Part shown: piece by piece, positions 26,083 through 33,852 of the stretch | Layout: every line of letters starts with the position of its first letter | How positions within the stretch are numbered: position 1 is the first letter of the stretch | NCBI GenBank assembly: GCA_965284435.1 | Contig: OZ260083.1 | Coordinates: forward strand, 124,001-188,000 | Source of the DNA: CAIYZT01 sp947461435 | GTDB taxonomy: Bacteria > Pseudomonadota > Alphaproteobacteria > Rhodobacterales > Rhodobacteraceae | Direction of reading: 5' to 3' | DNA length: 64,000 bases | Position numbers and translations under genes: made by a program | The notes under the pieces: generated by a model | What the model saw: the letters and a program-made list of their open reading frames with translations, nothing else | The model's database searches: none | What the model was told of the DNA's origin: nothing

Positions 26083-26622
26083 CTATTTGCGCCGCAAATG
26101 TTCGTCCAGCCGGGGCATGATCTCCACGAAATTGCACGGCTTGTGGCGATAGTCGAGTTGCTTGACCAAAATCTCATCCCAAGCATCGCGGCAAGCGCTC
26201 GGGCTTCCCGGCAGGGCAAACAGATATGTGCCCATCGCCACCCCCCCCGTCGCGCGGCTTTGCACCGCAGATGTGCCGATCTTTTGCACCGACACCATGG
26301 TAAAAAGCGTTCCGAAAGCCTCGATTTCCTTTTCATAGACGTCCCGGTGCGCCTCAACCGTCACATCGCGCCCCGTCAGGCCGGTGCCGCCTGTCGACAG
26401 CACCACATCAATCGTCGGATCCGCGCACCACTGGCGCAGCTTGCCGGCAATATCGGCGCGGTCATCGGGGCAAATATGCCGCGCGGCCAGAACATGGCCC
26501 GCCTCCGTCAACCGCGCGACCAAGGTGTCGCCCGATCGGTCATCCGCCGGCGTGCGCGTGTCAGAGACGGTCAGGACGGCGATCCGCACCGGCATAAAGT
26601 GTCTGGTCTCGTCCATGCTCAT
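26083..26622 (-). CDS. moaB: molybdenum cofactor biosynthesis protein B
   Basis: A 179-residue MoaB/MogA-fold protein that adenylates molybdopterin in cofactor synthesis. The motif STGGTGLTGRD (about 90-100) and FALPGSPSACRDAW (C-terminal) are those of MoaB. The ATG overlaps the upstream UDG stop (ATGA, 26619-26622), giving a udg-moaB unit. No other moa genes are nearby. Confidence 0.93.
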   Translation of the reverse strand: MSMDETRHFMPVRIAVLTVSDTRTPADDRSGDTLVARLTEAGHVLAARHICPDDRADIAGKLRQWCADPTIDVVLSTGGTGLTGRDVTVEAHRDVYEKEIEAFGTLFTMVSVQKIGTSAVQSRATGGVAMGTYLFALPGSPSACRDAWDEILVKQLDYRHKPCNFVEIMPRLDEHLRRK

Positions 26623-27449
26623 CTCAGTTTCGCCTTTATCGCCAAAAGATCCGCCCAAGCCTCACGCTTTGCGACCGGATTGCGCAACAGATAAGCCGGG
26701 TGGGTCATCGGCATCAGCGGCTTTCCAAAAGCTTCCACCCATGTGCCGCGCGCCGCAAGGATTCCGCGCTGACCTGTCAGCGCCTCCAGCGGAGTGTTGC
26801 CGACCGTGACGATCACATCAGGGTTGGCCAGCGCGATGTGACGCTCAACAAAGGGCCGCATCATGGCGATTTCCGCCGGTTCCGGATCCCGGTTGCCGGG
26901 CGGGCGCCACGGCATGACATTGGTGATGTACAGCGCGGTGTCGCGGTCAGCGCTGCTGCGCGACAATCCGATGGCGGCAAACATCCTGTCCAAAAGCTGT
27001 CCGGCGCGGCCCACAAAGGGGCGGCCCTCCTGATCTTCCTCCCGGCCGGGTGCCTCGCCCAGAATCAACACGCGGGCGGCGGGGTGGCCGTCGGCAAAAA
27101 CCGTGTTGCGCGCCCCCTTTTTCAACTCGCACAGATCAAAATCCTGCATGGCCGTGCGCAAGGATTCAAGGGTCAGGCAGGCCCGCGCCAGATCGGTGGC
27201 CACGCGCACCGGATCGGCCCCAACCGGCAGCGGTCTGGCGGGCGCTGCCTGCCCTCGCCGCGGCGGGGCGGCAGGCGCGGGTGCGGCGGCAGGTTCTGCC
27301 ACGCGGCGCGTCCACGGGGCAGCATCGGGCAGATCAAAGCTGTTTTGCGGCGCGTCCTGAACCACTTCGCTGACGCCCAGATCGACCTGCCACGCCAGCG
27401 CGGCCAGCGCGGCGTCCCAGTCGTGGCGGATGTCTGCGGCGATTCCCAT
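26619..27449 (-). CDS. family 4-like uracil-DNA glycosylase
   Basis: A 276-residue glycosylase with an Ala/Pro-rich N-terminal linker (residues 30-80) and a family-4-type catalytic domain: LGEAPGREEDQEGRPFVGRAG (130-150), WRPPGNRDP (181-189) and MTHPAYLLRN near the end. In iron-sulfur family-4 enzymes four Cys bind a 4Fe-4S cluster. Here only Cys107 remains; the position before RPP is Trp181 and the next expected Cys is Met. It therefore belongs to the cluster-free branch common in alphaproteobacteria. It removes uracil from DNA. Confidence 0.9.
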   Translation of the reverse strand: MGIAADIRHDWDAALAALAWQVDLGVSEVVQDAPQNSFDLPDAAPWTRRVAEPAAAPAPAAPPRRGQAAPARPLPVGADPVRVATDLARACLTLESLRTAMQDFDLCELKKGARNTVFADGHPAARVLILGEAPGREEDQEGRPFVGRAGQLLDRMFAAIGLSRSSADRDTALYITNVMPWRPPGNRDPEPAEIAMMRPFVERHIALANPDVIVTVGNTPLEALTGQRGILAARGTWVEAFGKPLMPMTHPAYLLRNPVAKREAWADLLAIKAKLR

Positions 27450-27561
27450 GACCCCAAACTAGGCCCCCTTCCCCCCCATCACAACCACCTTGCCCGCCTG
27501 CCTTTGCCTTTCTATAAGCCAGCAACGCCCTGCCCCGACCTCCGCAGCAAAAAGGTGCCAG

Positions 27562-28524
27562 ATGTCCTTCCGCGCCCGCCACCTTTTGGGGATCGAACAT
27601 CTCTCCCCGCAGGAAATCACCACTGTTCTGGATCTGGCCGACCGCTACGTCGATCTGAACCGGCGCACAGTGAAACAATCCGATGTTCTGTCGGGCATGA
27701 CCCAGATCAACATGTTTTTTGAAAACTCCACCCGCACGCAAGCCAGCTTTGAACTTGCCGGAAAACGTCTTGGCGCAGATGTCATGAACATGTCCGTCGC
27801 GCAGTCCAGCGTCAAAAAAGGCGAAACCCTGATCGATACGGCGATGACGCTGAATGCCATGCAGCCCGATCTGCTTGTGGTGCGCCACGGGGCCTCGGGC
27901 GCGGTGAACCTTTTGGCCTCCAAGGTGAACTGCGCCGTGCTCAATGCCGGCGACGGCCGGCACGAACACCCGACGCAGGCCCTTCTGGACGCGCTGACCA
28001 TCCGCCGGGCCAAGGGTCGGATTCAGCGCCTGACCGTGGCCATTTGCGGCGACATCGCGCACAGCCGCGTGGCCCGCTCCAACCTGATCCTTCTGGGCAA
28101 GATGGAAAACCGCATCCGCCTGATCGCGCCGCCCACCTTGATGCCCGCCGGCGTCGGAGAGTTCGGCTGCGAATTGTTCGACGATATGCGCGCCGGCCTT
28201 GAAGGGGCCGATGTGGTGATGATGCTGCGGCTTCAAAAGGAACGCATGGACGGCGGGTTTATTCCGTCAGAACGCGAATATTATCACCGGTATGGGCTGG
28301 ATGCTGAAAAGCTTGCCGTGGCCAAACCTGATGCCATCGTCATGCACCCCGGCCCCATGAACCGCGGGGTCGAAATTGACGGCGAATTGGCCGACGACAT
28401 CAACCGCTCGGTCATTCAGGAACAGGTCGAAATGGGCGTGGCCGTGCGCATGGCCTGCATGGACCTTCTGGCGCGCAATCTGCGGGCCGAACGCGGCCGC
28501 AAGGCCGTTGGGGTGATGGTGTGA
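27562..28524 (+). CDS. pyrB: aspartate carbamoyltransferase catalytic subunit
   Basis: A 320-residue ATCase catalytic chain, which makes N-carbamoyl-L-aspartate from carbamoyl phosphate and aspartate. The carbamoyl-phosphate loop FFENSTRTQASFELAGKRLGA is intact, as are SVKKGETLIDT and HPTQALLDALTI. MHPGPMNRGVEI closes the active site. No regulatory pyrI is near. First gene of the pyrB-orf-pyrC-like-plsY-orf operon. Upstream AAAAAGGTGCC is a good ribosome site. Confidence 0.97.
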   Translation: MSFRARHLLGIEHLSPQEITTVLDLADRYVDLNRRTVKQSDVLSGMTQINMFFENSTRTQASFELAGKRLGADVMNMSVAQSSVKKGETLIDTAMTLNAMQPDLLVVRHGASGAVNLLASKVNCAVLNAGDGRHEHPTQALLDALTIRRAKGRIQRLTVAICGDIAHSRVARSNLILLGKMENRIRLIAPPTLMPAGVGEFGCELFDDMRAGLEGADVVMMLRLQKERMDGGFIPSEREYYHRYGLDAEKLAVAKPDAIVMHPGPMNRGVEIDGELADDINRSVIQEQVEMGVAVRMACMDLLARNLRAERGRKAVGVMV

Positions 28525-29063
28525 CGGTCAGCCTGACCATCCCCGCCAGCGAACGCCGTGTTCTGCGCCTTTTCGCGCTGGATCTGTCCGCCGCCGAAGC
28601 CTCCGCACTTCGCGCGCCGCTCACGGATGAGGCTGACCGCCTTGCGCCGCTTTTGGGTCTGACGCGCCTGAACCATGCCATGGCCGAAGTGGTTGAAATC
28701 GCCGATTTGGCCGATCTTGGGCTTGCGGGCTATCTGACGGCGGCCCACGGAATTCCCCCGTCGCAACTCACGCCAGACCGCGCCACGTTGAACAGCCTCA
28801 CCGGCTTTGTGCTGGTCCTGTTCTGCGAGGCGCTTGTCAGCCGACCCGCCCAACTGCACCTTGATCCCCGCGTTACCCTGATCGGAACCTACGCCGAAGA
28901 TCTTCCGCCCGTGCGGTTCGAACCTCTGCCCGATGCCGCTGCGCTTGGTCTTTTGCCTCAGGGCAAACCGGTTTGGTCCGATGCCCGCATCGGCGGCATG
29001 GTCGCCACGGCGGTCTTGATTTTCCTTGCCCTGTTCACCTTTGCCTTCATCTGGATGGCTTGA
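28521..29063 (+). CDS. hypothetical membrane-anchored protein between pyrB and pyrC-like gene
   Basis: A 180-residue protein starting with GTG in a GTGA overlap with pyrB. The first 150 residues are soluble, with Ala/Leu-rich helices (LGLTRLNHAMAEVVEIADLADLGLAGYL), and a single helix (about 156-178) closes the chain, so it is probably a tail-anchored inner-membrane protein. Genes of this kind sit between pyrB and pyrC in Rhodobacterales. No known domain. Confidence 0.75.
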   Translation: MTVSLTIPASERRVLRLFALDLSAAEASALRAPLTDEADRLAPLLGLTRLNHAMAEVVEIADLADLGLAGYLTAAHGIPPSQLTPDRATLNSLTGFVLVLFCEALVSRPAQLHLDPRVTLIGTYAEDLPPVRFEPLPDAAALGLLPQGKPVWSDARIGGMVATAVLIFLALFTFAFIWMA

Positions 29064-29066
29064 CCC

Positions 29067-30338
29067 ATGACCTTGCACTTCACCAATGCCCGTCTGATCA
29101 ATCCTGAAACCGGGTCCGATGCGCCGGGCACCCTGACCGTTCTGGGCGGGCGGATACAGGCGGTCAACGGCCCGCGTCCCGGCGGCGCGATGGAGGTGGA
29201 CTGCGCCGGTCAATGCCTTGCTCCCGGCATCGTCGATTGGGGCGTCAAAATCGGAGAGCCGGGCGAGCGCCACAAGGAATCCTTCCGATCAGCCGGTCTT
29301 GCGGCGGCGGCGGGCGGGGTGACCACCTTGATCGCGCGGCCCGATACGAACCCGCCCATCGATACGCCCGAAATGCTGGAATTCGTCACCCGCCGCGCCG
29401 CCGAGGCGTCGCCCGTGCGCATCCGCCACATGGCCGCCCTGACCAAGGGCCGCGACGGGCACGAGATGACCGAAATCAGCTTTTTGCTGGATGCCGGGGC
29501 CATCGCCTTTACCGATGGAATGAAGGTGATCACCGACACAAAGGCGCTCAGCCGGGCCTTCGTTTATGCCAAAAGTCTGGGCGCGCTGGTGGTCTGCCAT
29601 CCACAAGAACCCGGTCTGTCGATCGGCGCGGCCGCGACCAGCGGCAAATTCGCCAGCCTGCGCGGGTTGCCCGGCGTCTCGGCCTTGGCCGAACGCATCG
29701 GGCTTGATCGTGATCTGGGTCTGGTCGAGATGACCGGCGCCCGCTATCACGCCGATCAGATCACCACCGCCCGCAGCCTTCCCGCGTTGGAACGGGCCAA
29801 GAAAAACGGTCTCGATGTGACCGCCGGCATCAGCATCCACCACCTGACCTTGAACGAGTTGGATGTGGGCGATTATCGCACCTTCTTCAAGGTCACCCCG
29901 CCCCTGCGCAGCGAAGACGACCGTCTGGCCATGGTCGAAGCCGTGGCCGAAGGCGTGATCGATGTGATCAGCAGCTTTCACACCCCGGCCGACGAAGAAT
30001 CCAAACGCCTACCGTTTGAAGAGGCGGCCAGCGGCGCCGTCGGCCTGCAAACCCTGCTGCCCGCCGCCCTGCGCCTGTATCACGCGGGCCAACTGGATTT
30101 GCCAAGCCTGTTCCGGGCGCTGGCCCTGAACCCCGCCAAACGTCTGGGCCTGCCGCAGGGCCGTCTGGCCGAAGGCGCGCCGGCCGATCTGATCCTGTTC
30201 AATCCCGACACCCCTTTCGTGCTTGACCGCTTTGCGCTGCTGTCCAAATCCAAAAACACCCCCTTTGACGGCGCAAGGATGGAAGGTAAGGTTATGGCCA
30301 CATGGGTGGGCGGCACCCAGGTTTTTGCGGCGAAGTGA
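29067..30338 (+). CDS. dihydroorotase-like protein lacking the metal-binding His pair
   Basis: A 423-residue class I dihydroorotase-family protein. The overall order of motifs is right: LAPGIVDWGVKIGEPGERHKE, GGVTTLIARPDTNPP, IHHLTLNELD and PFEEAASGAVGLQTLLP. But the metal-binding D-x-H-x-H is D57-W-G59-V-K61, and the T-D-H-A-P-H motif reads SSFHTPADEES, losing the key Asp. So it is either inactive or uses different chemistry. Pseudomonads have an inactive PyrC' that holds ATCase together; the gene's place after pyrB fits such a role. Usually annotated pyrC. Confidence 0.85.
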   Translation: MTLHFTNARLINPETGSDAPGTLTVLGGRIQAVNGPRPGGAMEVDCAGQCLAPGIVDWGVKIGEPGERHKESFRSAGLAAAAGGVTTLIARPDTNPPIDTPEMLEFVTRRAAEASPVRIRHMAALTKGRDGHEMTEISFLLDAGAIAFTDGMKVITDTKALSRAFVYAKSLGALVVCHPQEPGLSIGAAATSGKFASLRGLPGVSALAERIGLDRDLGLVEMTGARYHADQITTARSLPALERAKKNGLDVTAGISIHHLTLNELDVGDYRTFFKVTPPLRSEDDRLAMVEAVAEGVIDVISSFHTPADEESKRLPFEEAASGAVGLQTLLPAALRLYHAGQLDLPSLFRALALNPAKRLGLPQGRLAEGAPADLILFNPDTPFVLDRFALLSKSKNTPFDGARMEGKVMATWVGGTQVFAAK

Positions 30339-30342
30339 TCTG

Positions 30343-30957
30343 ATGCCTCACCTTATGTCTTCTCCTGGCACCTTGGCCCTTGTGGCTGTGCTGGCCTATC
30401 TTCTGGGATCGATCCCCTTCGGGATCGTGATCACCCGCGCCCTTGGCCTTGGTGATCTGCGCGCCATCGGGTCTGGCAACATCGGCGCCACGAATGTGCT
30501 GCGCACGGGCAACCGGGGCGCGGCACTGGCAACCTTGGTGCTGGATGGGGCAAAAGGGGCGGTTGCCGTGTTGATCGCGCTTGCCCTGACCGGCCAGGAC
30601 GACGCCGCGCAATTGGCCGCCCTGTGCAGCTTTCTGGGCCACCTTTTTCCGGTTTGGCTGGGCTTCAAGGGGGGCAAGGGCGTGGCCACCTTTCTGGGCA
30701 CGCTTTTGGCTCTGTCCTGGCCGGTTGGTCTGGCCGTCTGCGCCACATGGGCCCTGACCGCCGCCCTCTTTCGCATCTCCTCGCTGGCCGCGCTTGCGGC
30801 TGCGGCCAGTTCGGGCCTGTGGCTGTTTGCCTTCGGCTCTGGCCGGATGCTGGCGCTGATGCTGGTCCTGACAGCGCTGATTTATCTGCGCCACTGGGCC
30901 AATATCGAACGGATCAAGGCCGGAACAGAACCCAAGATCGGCGCGAAAAAGGCGTGA
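30343..30957 (+). CDS. plsY: glycerol-3-phosphate acyltransferase PlsY
   Basis: A 204-residue integral membrane acyltransferase, which transfers the acyl group of acyl-phosphate to glycerol-3-phosphate in the first step of phospholipid synthesis. Family signatures are GSIPFGIVITR, GSGNIGATNVLRTG and WLGFKGGKGVATFLG, spread over five helices. The start at 30343 is four bases past the previous stop; Met at 30355 is an alternative. It is coupled to the downstream gene by GTGA overlap. Confidence 0.95.
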   Translation: MPHLMSSPGTLALVAVLAYLLGSIPFGIVITRALGLGDLRAIGSGNIGATNVLRTGNRGAALATLVLDGAKGAVAVLIALALTGQDDAAQLAALCSFLGHLFPVWLGFKGGKGVATFLGTLLALSWPVGLAVCATWALTAALFRISSLAALAAAASSGLWLFAFGSGRMLALMLVLTALIYLRHWANIERIKAGTEPKIGAKKA

Positions 30958-31220
30958 CAGATCTGGCGCAGGCCATCGCCCGCTTCCCCGAAGGCTACAG
31001 CGAGGGGCTGTATCAGGGCCGCCGCTACCGCATCGAAAAAACCACCCATACCGCTGGCCGCAGCGTAAAACTCTACGCCCGCGATCTGGGCGGCACGGAT
31101 GTCATCAGCCTCAATCTCTATCACCTCGGCTCGGGCGATATCGCCAAACCCTGCGAGATGCCCTTGGCCAAAGTGCAGGCCTTCGTTCTGGGCGTTACCC
31201 CTTTGCCAAGGTCGGCCTGA
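30954..31220 (+). CDS. hypothetical protein after plsY
   Basis: An 88-residue protein starting with GTG inside the plsY stop (GTGA). It is basic in the middle (YQGRRYRIEKTTHTAGRSVKLYARDLGG) and ends with LAKVQAFVLGVTPLPRSA. There is no signal or membrane segment. It is the fifth gene of the pyr/pls operon. The stop codon abuts the convergent gshA stop with no intervening base. No known function; conservation of the position would support it as real. Confidence 0.72.
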   Translation: MTDLAQAIARFPEGYSEGLYQGRRYRIEKTTHTAGRSVKLYARDLGGTDVISLNLYHLGSGDIAKPCEMPLAKVQAFVLGVTPLPRSA

Positions 31221-32567
31221 TTACAAACTGCTCGCTTCATAAATCCGGGTCAGATCTCCGGCCCAAGGCCCATGATAGGCGCGCAGCCACCGATCGGCCT
31301 GCGTCGTCTCCGATGTGACCGATTGCACCAGCGGCGCCAGATAGACCTGTTCGTTGCTCCCGCGCTCGGCCAATCCGGCATGCGAAAGACCAACGCAAGC
31401 GCGGGCCAGATCGATGATCTTCACCCCATTCGCCTCACCCTGAAGGCCCGACACCGACGCGGCCACGCGCAGGCCCTGCCGGGTTTCCTCGTCGAACCCC
31501 TTGACCAGATCCCACGCAGCATCCAGCGCCGCCGCATTGTACATCAGCCCCACCCAGAAGGCGGGCAGCGCGTTGATATGGGCCTGATCGCCGCAATCCG
31601 CGCCGCGCATTTCGATGAATTTTTTCACCCGCGCTTCGGGGAAGACCGTTGTCATATGGTCTGCCCAATCGCTCAGCGTCGGCTTTTCTCCGGGCAGGGC
31701 GGGCAATTCGCCCTTCAAGAAAGCGCGAAACGACTGGCCCAGCGCGTTGATGTACTTGCCGTCGCGGTAAACGAAATACATCGGCACATCCAAAACCCAA
31801 TCCACATAGGCCTGAAAACCCATGCCCTCGTCAAAAGCAAAGGGCAGCATCCCCGTGCGGCTGTCATCCAGACCCCGCCAGATCCGGCTGCGCCACGATT
31901 TATGGCCGTTCAGCTTGCCGTCAAAGAAGGGGCTGGATGCGAACAGCGCCGTCGCGACCGGCTGCAACGCCAAAGACACGCGCAGCTTTTTCACCATGTC
32001 CGCTTCCGATGAATAATCCAGATTCACCTGAACCGTGCAGGTACGATACATCATCTGCGTGCCATGGGTGCCCACACGGCCCATGTAATCTGTCATCAGC
32101 TTGTAGCGGCCCTTGGGCATCACCGGCATGTCGGCGGCCCCCCATTGCGGGGCGGCCCCGATGCCCATGAACCTCACGCCCATCGGATCGCAAATGGATC
32201 TGACCTCGTCCAAATGGGTTTGCAGCTCGGCCGCGACCTCGCCCATTGTGGCCAGCGCCGCGCCAGACAGTTCAAACTGTCCGCCCGGCTCCAGCGAGAT
32301 GTTGGCCCCATTGCGCGTCAGGCCGATCACATTTTCGCCCTCGGTCAAGGGCGTCCAGCCGAATCTTTCCTGCAGCGCGGCAAAAATCGCGGAAATCGAC
32401 CGCTCTCCGGCATAGGGAAGGGGGGCCTGCGTATCGGTCAACCAGCCGAACTTTTCATGCTCGGTGCCAATGCGCCAAGCCTCGGGCGGCTTGTTGCCCG
32501 CTTCCATGTATTCGGCAAGCTGCTCAAAGCTTTCGATCGGGCCGCCGCCGGATTGTGGGATGGACAT
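31221..32567 (-). CDS. gshA: glutamate-cysteine ligase
   Basis: A 448-residue GCS2-type ligase, forming gamma-glutamylcysteine, the first step of glutathione synthesis. It is the plant/alphaproteobacterial form: IGTEHEKFGW near residue 36, SLEPGGQFELSG, MYRTCTVQVNLDYSSE and WRSRIWRGLDDSRTGMLPFAF are characteristic. The start at 32567 follows AAAGGCGGTCC; the longer ORF adds 21 residues without support. Confidence 0.95.
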   Translation of the reverse strand: MSIPQSGGGPIESFEQLAEYMEAGNKPPEAWRIGTEHEKFGWLTDTQAPLPYAGERSISAIFAALQERFGWTPLTEGENVIGLTRNGANISLEPGGQFELSGAALATMGEVAAELQTHLDEVRSICDPMGVRFMGIGAAPQWGAADMPVMPKGRYKLMTDYMGRVGTHGTQMMYRTCTVQVNLDYSSEADMVKKLRVSLALQPVATALFASSPFFDGKLNGHKSWRSRIWRGLDDSRTGMLPFAFDEGMGFQAYVDWVLDVPMYFVYRDGKYINALGQSFRAFLKGELPALPGEKPTLSDWADHMTTVFPEARVKKFIEMRGADCGDQAHINALPAFWVGLMYNAAALDAAWDLVKGFDEETRQGLRVAASVSGLQGEANGVKIIDLARACVGLSHAGLAERGSNEQVYLAPLVQSVTSETTQADRWLRAYHGPWAGDLTRIYEASSL

Positions 32568-32772
32568 AGGACCGCCTTTGAAACTGGAATTTAGCCGCCA
32601 AGACGTGATGCGGCGCGGCTGCGCTGTCAAGGGCGCACAGCCAAATTGCAGCGGGAAAAGGCACAGGCTTTCCCCAGCGTCAAACCGTTAATAGATCGTG
32701 AAACGATCCGGGCCCAGCTGCCCATCGGCCCTGTTGTGCGGTTAACTGACCCTATTGAACAAAGCCATTTTT

Positions 32773-32811
32773 ATGAAGTGTGGTCGTACAGGTACGGCGG
32801 CCAAGGTCTGA
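32773..32811 (+). CDS. possible 12-codon leader peptide upstream of luxR
   Basis: An ATG-started micro-ORF (MKCGRTGTAAKV, TGA at 32809-32811) whose last four codons form the 5' arm of the terminator hairpin and whose stop falls in its loop. A ribosome translating it would block the hairpin, the geometry of a transcription attenuator. The region before the ATG (AACAAAGCCATTTTT) has only a weak ribosome site, so expression is unproven. The arrangement itself is clear in the sequence; function is inference. Confidence 0.35.
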   Translation: MKCGRTGTAAKV

Positions 32812-32834
32812 GTGGGACCTTGGCCGTTTTTTTT
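32798..32834 (+). terminator. intrinsic terminator in the luxR leader (attenuator or sRNA end)
   Basis: Perfect 11-bp stem CGGCCAAGGTC / GACCTTGGCCG with a 7-nt loop and a T8 tract, 58 bp before the luxR start. No plus-strand gene lies upstream (gshA runs the other way), so it ends either a short noncoding transcript from the 32568-32797 interval or the luxR leader itself. The rest of the 325-bp gshA-luxR gap shows only weak promoter-like boxes (TTGAAC at 32755, on the plus strand). Confidence 0.88.
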
Positions 32835-32892
32835 GCCGTGAAAAAGACCTTGGGAATTTGCCCTCCTTGGCTCATCTTGTGATTGAACGTCT

Positions 32893-33636
32893 TTGAGTGA
32901 TCGAGTTCCCGCAGTGACACCGTTGTCCAAAACCATCGAATCGTTTCGGCAGTGCCGCACCCCTCAGGATGTCGGAAGCGTTTTGGGCCGCGCGATCGAA
33001 GTCTACGGTCTGACAACCTATGCCGTCGGCGGCATCCCCCCGCCATCCGATCCAAACCCAACCCCGTTCACCATTCACAATTGGCCAATCGAATGGGGCG
33101 AAACCTATATGCGCCAAGGGTTTGGAGCAATTGACCCGATCCCGCGGGCGGCCATGATCGCCTCCTTGCCTTTCACCTTGGCAGAACTGCGGTCAGGAAG
33201 TCTGGGCATCGCCATCGGCCCGGAATGTGATCTTTACTTTGCCATGGCCGAAAAGATCGGTCGCCGTACCGCGCTGATTGTGCCCATCCATGGGCCTGTC
33301 GGCTATCACGGCCTCGCCGTTTTCGCGGGCCCCGGCCCCCAGATCCCCTTTGCGGCGCGGCTCGATCTGCATCTTCTGGGCGTTTATGCGCACAACAGCA
33401 TGCTCAACCTGTTCAACCAAAAAACCTCAACGACCCTGCCCCACCTGACCCCGCGCGAGGTTGAGATTTTGCGCCATGCCCGCAATGGCCTCTCGGATCA
33501 GGACATCGCCCGCACCGTCGGGATTTCGGTGCGCACCGTCCGGTTCCATTTTCAAAATGCCCGCGCCCGCCTGACCGCCAAAACCCGCAGCGAAGCCTTG
33601 GTTTTGGCCGTCAACCATCATTTGCTGGGCGCTTGA
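32893..33636 (+). CDS. LuxR-family transcriptional regulator (autoinducer-binding type)
   Basis: A 247-residue regulator with an N-terminal autoinducer-binding domain and a C-terminal LuxR helix-turn-helix (LTPREVEILRHARNGLSDQDIARTVGISVRTVRFHFQNARARL, about 187-230). Of the TraR/LasR ligand residues, Trp68, Tyr72, Asp81 and Pro82 are present, but Trp85-equivalent is Leu96 and Gly113-equivalent is Ala127. The start is TTG 32893 or GTG 32914; neither has a strong ribosome site. No luxI is adjacent: a LuxR solo or orphan. A lux-box-like dyad lies 58 bp beyond its stop. Confidence 0.85.
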   Translation: MSDRVPAVTPLSKTIESFRQCRTPQDVGSVLGRAIEVYGLTTYAVGGIPPPSDPNPTPFTIHNWPIEWGETYMRQGFGAIDPIPRAAMIASLPFTLAELRSGSLGIAIGPECDLYFAMAEKIGRRTALIVPIHGPVGYHGLAVFAGPGPQIPFAARLDLHLLGVYAHNSMLNLFNQKTSTTLPHLTPREVEILRHARNGLSDQDIARTVGISVRTVRFHFQNARARLTAKTRSEALVLAVNHHLLGA

Positions 33637-33694
33637 CGCAATCCGCCGCCAGGGGGGGCCATCAAGGCTCTGAAAGAATGTGAAGATTTGGTAA

Positions 33695-33714
33695 ACCTGT
33701 CAGTCGTGACAGGT
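33695..33714. promoter_or_regulatory. perfect lux-box-like dyad
   Basis: ACCTGTCAGTCGTGACAGGT is a 20-bp site with perfect 8-bp arms and a 4-bp centre, matching the length and the CTG/CAG half-sites of known lux boxes. It lies in the 216-bp gap between luxR and a minus-strand membrane-protein gene. A promoter centred 42 bp away would fire near 33747, where no supported gene begins. The rest of the gap holds nothing else that I can identify. Confidence 0.7.
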
Positions 33715-33852
33715 GTTTTCAGGCCGCGAATCTGGCACCCTTAACCATGTTAAATCCCTTCGCCGGGCAAATTTTTTCTCGCCCTCGGGCAAAAGTTATT
33801 GGGGCGGCTGCGCGGTGTGAAAACCCTGCATCCGCCCTCCCCTTTTGCGGGC

